Shown here piece after piece: positions 6,871 to 10,477 of a stretch of DNA of 10,477 nucleotides. The stretch spans positions 1 through 10,477 of the forward strand of contig JABIUG010000204.1 in the NCBI GenBank assembly GCA_018700655.1, given 5' to 3'. A program made the translations under genes and the position numbers. The stretch comes from Rhodospirillaceae bacterium. Lineage in GTDB: Bacteria; Pseudomonadota; Alphaproteobacteria; SP197. Each line of letters starts with the position of its first letter. The stretch's first letter is position 1. Under the pieces are notes generated by a model, which saw only the letters and a list, made by a program, of their open reading frames with translations, was not told the origin of the DNA and searched no databases.

Positions 6871-6876
6871 AGCACC

Positions 6877-8361
6877 ATGTCGGAACTGACAAGCTATCAG
6901 ATGCTGATTGACGGAGACTGGGTCGATGCCGGAGACGGCGCGACCTTCGAGAGCATCAATCCGACAACCGGCCAAGCCTGGGCCGAGATTCCAGCCGCCA
7001 CGGAAGCCGATGTCGATCGCGCCGTGAAGGCTGCCCATCGCGCCTTCTCCGAAGGGCCCTGGGCTTCGATGCTGCCCAGCCAGCGGGGCAAGCTGTTACG
7101 TAATCTGGGCGATCTTCTGGGCGAGAAGTCTGAAGACCTCGGCCGCACCGAGTGCGTCGATACCGGCAAGATGTTCAAGGAAACCCGCTGGCAGGCCAAA
7201 TACATCGCGGAATTCTTCCACTTCTATGCCGGGCTCGCCGACAAGGTGACGGGCGAGACCCTGCCGATAGACAAACCCGACATGATGGCGATGACGACAC
7301 GCGAACCGCTCGGCGTGATCGCAGCAGTTGTGCCCTGGAACAGCCAGCTTTTCCTGGTCGCGGTGAAGATCGGTCCGGCCCTTGCCGCCGGCAACACAGT
7401 CGTCCTCAAAGCCAGCGAACATGCCTCGGCGGCCATGCTGGAGTTCGGCCGGCTGATCGAAGAGGCCGGTTTTCCGCCCGGCGTCGTCAACATCGTCAGC
7501 GGCTTTGGCGAGCCCTGCGGGCGCACCCTGACGACCCACCCGCTGGTGGCACGCATCAGCTTCACCGGCGGCCCCGAAACCGCCCGCCACATCGTTCGGA
7601 ATTCGGCCGAGAACTTTGCCGAGGTCTCGCTTGAGTTGGGCGGCAAGTCACCGGTTATCGTGTTCGAGGACGCTGATCTCGAGAGCGCAGTGAACGGTTC
7701 GATGGCCAGCATCTTCGGCGCCAGCGGTCAGAGCTGCGTTGCCGGCAGCAGGATCTATCTCCACGAAAAGATCCACGACAAGTTCCTGTCCGATCTCACC
7801 AGCCGAACCGAAAAGATCCTGATCGGCGATCCGCTTGCCGAGGAAACCCAGATGGGCCCGCTCTGCACGCTGGGCCAGCTCAACGCCTGCGAAACCCAGG
7901 TGGCAAAAGCAATCGAACAGGGCGGCATCGTGCATCATGGCGGACGCCAGCCCTCCCATCTCAACGCCGGCTGGTTCTACGAGCCGACCATCGTCGAATG
8001 CCCCGACCAGAAGATGGAGATCGTCGATTCCGAGATGTTCGGCCCCGTGCTTTCGGTTCTGCGCTTCAAGGATGAGGAAGAGGTCATAGCCAAGGCCAAC
8101 GACACCAAATACGGCCTGGCATCGGGCATCTTCACGCGCGACATCGGCAAGGCCTTGCGGGTCCAGAAACAGATCCGCGCCGGGATCGTATGGATCAACA
8201 CCTACCGCGTCGTCTCACCGATTGCCGAATTCGGCGGCTTCAAGAATTCCGGCTACGGCCGCGAATCCGGTGCCCAGGCGATCTATGACTACACGAGGCC
8301 GAAGACGATCTGGATCAACACTTCGGACGAACCCATGGGCAACCCGTTCGTCATGCGCTAG
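6877..8361 (+). CDS. NAD(P)-dependent aldehyde dehydrogenase
   Basis: A 494-residue cytoplasmic enzyme of the classical aldehyde dehydrogenase superfamily, oxidising an aldehyde to the carboxylic acid. Seen: VVPWNSQ (151-157) with oxyanion-hole Asn154, VLKASE (176-181) with cofactor-binding Lys178, FTGGPETAR (229-237), LELGGKSP (252-259) with general base Glu253, GQSCVAGSR (284-292) with nucleophile Cys287, and EMFGPV (386-391). All catalytic residues are present. Length and motifs fit the betaine-aldehyde, aminobutyraldehyde and related dehydrogenases, but the substrate cannot be read from the sequence. It is read divergently from the deacylase/M24/RidA/MttB operon across a 100-base shared control region, so it probably handles an aldehyde produced by that pathway. 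An example would be a semialdehyde, as in ectoine breakdown, where DoeC does this step. Its 3' end overlaps the convergent MFS gene by 11 bases. Confidence 0.95.
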   Translation: MSELTSYQMLIDGDWVDAGDGATFESINPTTGQAWAEIPAATEADVDRAVKAAHRAFSEGPWASMLPSQRGKLLRNLGDLLGEKSEDLGRTECVDTGKMFKETRWQAKYIAEFFHFYAGLADKVTGETLPIDKPDMMAMTTREPLGVIAAVVPWNSQLFLVAVKIGPALAAGNTVVLKASEHASAAMLEFGRLIEEAGFPPGVVNIVSGFGEPCGRTLTTHPLVARISFTGGPETARHIVRNSAENFAEVSLELGGKSPVIVFEDADLESAVNGSMASIFGASGQSCVAGSRIYLHEKIHDKFLSDLTSRTEKILIGDPLAEETQMGPLCTLGQLNACETQVAKAIEQGGIVHHGGRQPSHLNAGWFYEPTIVECPDQKMEIVDSEMFGPVLSVLRFKDEEEVIAKANDTKYGLASGIFTRDIGKALRVQKQIRAGIVWINTYRVVSPIAEFGGFKNSGYGRESGAQAIYDYTRPKTIWINTSDEPMGNPFVMR

Positions 8362-9541
8362 CGGCCCCGTCATCTTTCCTGTTGCGCCACCAGTCCCTCG
8401 CAACGAAGGGAATGAAGACGAGCGTGAACAGGACCATCGAGACCGAGAGGCCTGCGGGGCCGAGGTGGTCGTTGATCTCGCCTACGATGGGCGGGCCGAT
8501 CAGTGCGCCCAGGCTCCACATCAGGGTGTAGATTGTGACTGCGCCGGCCAGGGCCGAACCGCGGAACTTCGCGCCGATGATCGTGAGTGCAACGACATAG
8601 AGGCCGCTGGAAATACCGCCCAGGATGAAGAAGTAGACAAGGTTCAGAATCGGCCACTGGACGAATACCTCGAGCGTCGCGACAGCCAGAAGTGTCGTCA
8701 CGAGCAGGAGAAGTCCGGTCAGGCGGCTATTGCCGCGGTCGATCAGCCAGCCGATCGGAAGCTGAAGCACGATCGAACCCACGGCAAAGACCGAAAGCTG
8801 GAGATAGGCGTGATCGACGCTGTAGTTCGTATCGACGGCGTAGACCGGCAGGAAGGTCCAGATCGCGACAAAGACCATCGCATAGGAGAGATTTAGCATC
8901 ATCGGCACCGGTGCGCGGCACAACGGCACCACCAGCAGGCGGATCGATGGCCGGTGGCCGTCACCTTCCATGACCGGAGCGAGATGCCGGGCCCAGTAGA
9001 TCGGCAGAACCGAAACCGCCAGAAGGACGGCAGCCAGAATAAAGGGCGTGTTTCCGGCGTGGCCGGCCCAGGTGAGAAGAAGCGGGCCCGCCGCCGTCCC
9101 CATGCCGAAGGACGAGTTATAGATCGCCAGCACCCTGCCGCGCGTCGCGTCGGTCGCAGCCTGGGTAATCCAGACCTCGCCAGCTACCCAACTGACCCCT
9201 GCAATAAAACCCATCACCAGGCGGATCGCGCTCCAGCCCCAGAAACCGGGTACGAAAATACAGGCGACAAACAGCAGCGCTTCCAGAATAGCCGAGACAA
9301 TCATCACGCGAGCCAACCCGTAACGCGCCAGAATCAGCGGCGCGAGCGGGGCCATGATGAAGGGCGCAACAGAATTGGCCGCAGCGTTGAGACCGATGAG
9401 CTGGTCGCTGTAGCCCATGGCGTCGAGCCGGGTCGCAAACAGCGGCGCGTTGAACCCCGCCGTGACCGCGACCACCGTCAAACCGCTGATCACAGCCACA
9501 AGGCTGGCCAACGGCAAGGTTTCCGTCGTGCGCTCTGTCAA
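8351..9541 (-). CDS. MFS transporter, 12 membrane segments
   Basis: A 396-residue inner-membrane protein of the major facilitator superfamily. Hydrophobic segments occur throughout, with a hydrophilic central loop at about 184-212 splitting two six-helix halves. Seen: a cytoplasmic-loop motif RGRVLAIYNSSFGMGTAAGP (134-153), the equivalent WLIDRGNSR (265-273) in the second half, and GALIGPPIVGEIND (345-358). The WITQAATDATRGRVLA area recalls YcaD-type carriers, but the substrate is not predictable. The frame opens with TTG at 9539-9541 (MTERTTETLP), which keeps a short hydrophilic leader before helix 1. No strong ribosome-binding site is visible, and internal GTG codons at Val15 and Val17 already lie inside helix 1. 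The gene is convergent with the aldehyde dehydrogenase and divergent from the solute-binding protein. It could export or import a metabolite of the neighbouring pathway, which is an inference from position only. Confidence 0.9.
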   Translation of the reverse strand: MTERTTETLPLASLVAVISGLTVVAVTAGFNAPLFATRLDAMGYSDQLIGLNAAANSVAPFIMAPLAPLILARYGLARVMIVSAILEALLFVACIFVPGFWGWSAIRLVMGFIAGVSWVAGEVWITQAATDATRGRVLAIYNSSFGMGTAAGPLLLTWAGHAGNTPFILAAVLLAVSVLPIYWARHLAPVMEGDGHRPSIRLLVVPLCRAPVPMMLNLSYAMVFVAIWTFLPVYAVDTNYSVDHAYLQLSVFAVGSIVLQLPIGWLIDRGNSRLTGLLLLVTTLLAVATLEVFVQWPILNLVYFFILGGISSGLYVVALTIIGAKFRGSALAGAVTIYTLMWSLGALIGPPIVGEINDHLGPAGLSVSMVLFTLVFIPFVARDWWRNRKDDGAASA

Positions 9542-9573
9542 ACTGTTGGATCCCCAAACGTTGGGTCGAACCT

Positions 9574-9676
9574 AAAGCGGATCACGTTTACACGGAAACA
9601 CTTCGTGGTTTCGCGCAAACGTGTGAATCCGCTCTACTTCATAGAGTTAGAGAAACTTCACCCGATTTGCTCTAGG
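9574..9676. repeat. Imperfect palindromic intergenic repeat
   Basis: A long hairpin spans 9576-9633. The outer arms are AGCGGAT (9576-9582) with ATCCGCT (9627-9633). The next arms are CACGTTT (9583-9589) with AAACGTG (9617-9623), leaving a TGA bulge at 9624-9626. The inner arms are GAAAC (9595-9599) with GTTTC (9608-9612). A second small stem, CTCTA (9632-9636) with TAGAG (9642-9646), follows, and an A/T-richer tail runs to a TCTAGG end near 9676. The structure is far better than chance and resembles the dispersed palindromic elements of many alphaproteobacteria. It lies in the 286-base gap between divergent genes, so it is not a terminator of either. Only one copy is in the window, so the repeat status is inferred. 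Confidence 0.5.
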
Positions 9677-9750
9677 ACGGCAGAAGCTCGATGACCAGCT
9701 ATACGCGTGACGTTCTGGTTACGTGATGACGACGAATAATTCCGTTTATC

Positions 9751-9765
9751 GACAAACCGTTTGTC
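9751..9765. promoter_or_regulatory. Perfect 7-1-7 palindrome, likely operator of the ABC importer genes
   Basis: GACAAAC (9751-9757), a single central C, and GTTTGTC (9759-9765) form a perfect inverted repeat. It sits 63 bases before the solute-binding protein start and five bases before TAATAT (9771-9776), which looks like a -10 box. A repressor bound here would cover the -35/-10 spacer. No regulator gene is in the window. Confidence 0.45.
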
Positions 9766-9770
9766 CGTTC

Positions 9771-9776
9771 TAATAT
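9771..9776 (+). promoter_or_regulatory. Possible -10 box for the solute-binding protein gene
   Basis: TAATAT closely matches the sigma-70 -10 consensus and lies about 50 bases before the start codon. No good -35 hexamer is found at 16-18 bases upstream, which would suit an activated or weak promoter. The call is tentative. Confidence 0.3.
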
Positions 9777-9813
9777 GAGCAAACCGCACATTCAGAATGC
9801 TGTGCAATCTCTG

Positions 9814-9820
9814 GGAGGAG
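9814..9820 (+). promoter_or_regulatory. Ribosome-binding site of the solute-binding protein gene
   Basis: GGAGGAG lies seven bases before the ATG at 9828, a near-ideal Shine-Dalgarno sequence suited to strong expression of a periplasmic protein. Confidence 0.75.
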
Positions 9821-9827
9821 AAAAGCT

Positions 9828-10477
9828 ATGAAAGTTACACAAATGAACCGGCGCGAACTGATGGCGGCGATGGCCGCAGTCGGCGTCAGCGTCGTGGGCA
9901 CCTCGGCGATGAACCGTCCTGCGCGAGCCCAGGAGAACATCATGGGCGCCACCTGGGCCGGCTACGACCTGCCGGAACTCGCGGGGCCCTATCTCGACAA
10001 GTACGGCGTGATGCCCGAGTACAACTACATCGCGACCGACGACGAGATGTTCCTGAAGATCAACAACGGGTTCAATCTCGATTTCATTCATCCCGGCAGC
10101 TACATGCTCCAGCGCTACTACGATGCCGGCCTGATCCAGCCGGTTGATACCAGTCGCATCAGCAACTGGGACAGCCTGGCGCCGCGGATGCGCAATCTTG
10201 AAGGCGCGGTGCAGGGCGGCGTGCAGTATTTCGTGCCGGCCGAATACGGCAATACCTCGCTGATCTATCGCACCGACATGATCGATGCGGATTATCTTGA
10301 GGAAAACAGCTGGTCGATTCTTTATGATGATCGTTATGCCGGTCGCCTGGCCTGGTACGACGATTCCGGCATCACCGTTGCGATCGCCGGCCTCGTGAAA
10401 GGCTACGACAACATCTGGCAGATGGATGCCGAACAGCTCAAATCGGTTGAGCCGATGTTGATCGAGCAGCGCGACAA
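9828..10477 (+). CDS. PotD-like ABC-transporter substrate-binding protein (3' end outside window)
   Basis: The first 216 codons of a periplasmic binding protein, open at the right edge. Seen: a twin-arginine signal with NRRELM (7-12), a hydrophobic stretch (12-25), and a likely cleavage after ARA (32-34), then the mature domain. It begins GATWAGYDLPELAGPYLDKY and continues with FNLDFIHPGSYMLQRYYDAG, a Leu-Ile-Gln-Pro-Val-Asp segment, ISNWDSL, and a VPAEYGNTSLIY segment before a Tyr-Arg-Thr-Asp hinge-like region. This order matches PotD/spermidine-putrescine-type binding proteins of ABC importers (SBP_bac_8 class). The Tat signal implies export in folded form. Substrate: a polyamine or other small cationic or betaine-like compound is plausible, but the C-terminal half needed to judge is missing. 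Permease and ATPase genes would be expected just beyond 10477. It diverges from the MFS gene across 286 bases that carry a palindrome and a hairpin repeat. Confidence 0.9.
   Translation, partial: MKVTQMNRRELMAAMAAVGVSVVGTSAMNRPARAQENIMGATWAGYDLPELAGPYLDKYGVMPEYNYIATDDEMFLKINNGFNLDFIHPGSYMLQRYYDAGLIQPVDTSRISNWDSLAPRMRNLEGAVQGGVQYFVPAEYGNTSLIYRTDMIDADYLEENSWSILYDDRYAGRLAWYDDSGITVAIAGLVKGYDNIWQMDAEQLKSVEPMLIEQRD

Larger units (their letters stand above)
6777..6876. promoter_or_regulatory. Divergent control region with nested inverted repeats
   Basis: The 100 bases between the divergent deacylase and aldehyde dehydrogenase starts must hold promoters for both directions. Two inverted repeats are nested inside: GCGTTT (6815-6820) with AAACGC (6854-6859), and AGCGCA (6823-6828) with TGCGCT (6841-6846). 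The inner pair is symmetric around 6834-6835, and the outer pair is slightly off-centre. This is a candidate operator for a regulator controlling both transcription units. I see no convincing -35/-10 pair. Confidence 0.4.

Noticed and set aside
6421..6876. 152-residue N-terminal extension of the aldehyde dehydrogenase frame
   Set aside because: It lies antisense to the deacylase gene, carries no recognisable domain, and a GAGGAG site marks the start at 6877.
6777..6878. 34-residue longer start for the DoeB-like deacylase
   Set aside because: The extension would cover the whole divergent promoter region and reach the aldehyde dehydrogenase start. The GGAG before 6776 and the family length favour the shorter form.
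8222..8896. Plus-strand open frame of 224 residues over the MFS gene
   Set aside because: Low-complexity, charged antisense translation of transmembrane coding sequence. The minus-strand frame gives a clean 12-helix transporter.
9671..9750. Short ACCAG/CTGGT and GTGACG repeats before the solute-binding protein gene
   Set aside because: Four- to five-base arms at wide spacing are expected by chance, and no consistent site emerges.

Overview
The window looks like part of an alphaproteobacterial chromosome. The basis is high GC content, protein families and sequence style typical of Rhodospirillales- or Rhizobiales-type bacteria, a GC-rich imperfect-palindrome repeat between genes, and a Tat-type signal on a transporter subunit. 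This assignment is by pattern recognition, not by a search. Nine genes are supported, eight complete and one cut by the right edge. No tRNA, rRNA, CRISPR array or insertion sequence was seen, and no gene-free gap exceeds 300 bases.

Left part (1-1830): a minus-strand HisA-like TIM-barrel gene and a divergent plus-strand gene made of seven consecutive TPR repeats. They are separated by 199 bases that hold a short perfect palindrome. The HisA-like protein keeps the fold and phosphate-binding landmarks, but both catalytic aspartates of HisA are replaced. It is probably not an ordinary histidine-biosynthesis enzyme.

Centre (1831-8361): a five-gene minus-strand run read in this order: DoeB/AstE-type deacylase (6776 to 5742), DoeA/creatinase-type M24 hydrolase (5709 to 4555), RidA-family protein (4534 to 4142), MttB-family corrinoid methyltransferase without pyrrolysine (4135 to 2600), and an unrecognised 232-residue protein (2529 to 1831). 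The first four are 32, 20 and 6 bases apart and look like one operon. An aldehyde dehydrogenase gene is read divergently from the shared upstream region at 6777-6876.

Right part (8351-10477): an MFS transporter convergent with the aldehyde dehydrogenase (stop ends overlap by 11 bases). It is divergent from a Tat-exported PotD-like substrate-binding protein that probably opens an ABC-importer operon running out of the window. The 286 bases between them hold a long imperfect hairpin repeat and a 15-base perfect palindrome near a possible -10 box.

Together this suggests a catabolic island: uptake of an amine, betaine or ectoine-like compound, ring or amide hydrolysis, deacylation, removal of an N-methyl group to a corrinoid carrier, imine detoxification and oxidation of an aldehyde. 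The DoeA/DoeB pairing is known from ectoine degradation. Pairing it with an MttB-family methyltransferase and RidA is not a pathway I can name. The substrate is unknown, and the partner corrinoid protein, aminotransferase and regulators are not in the window.
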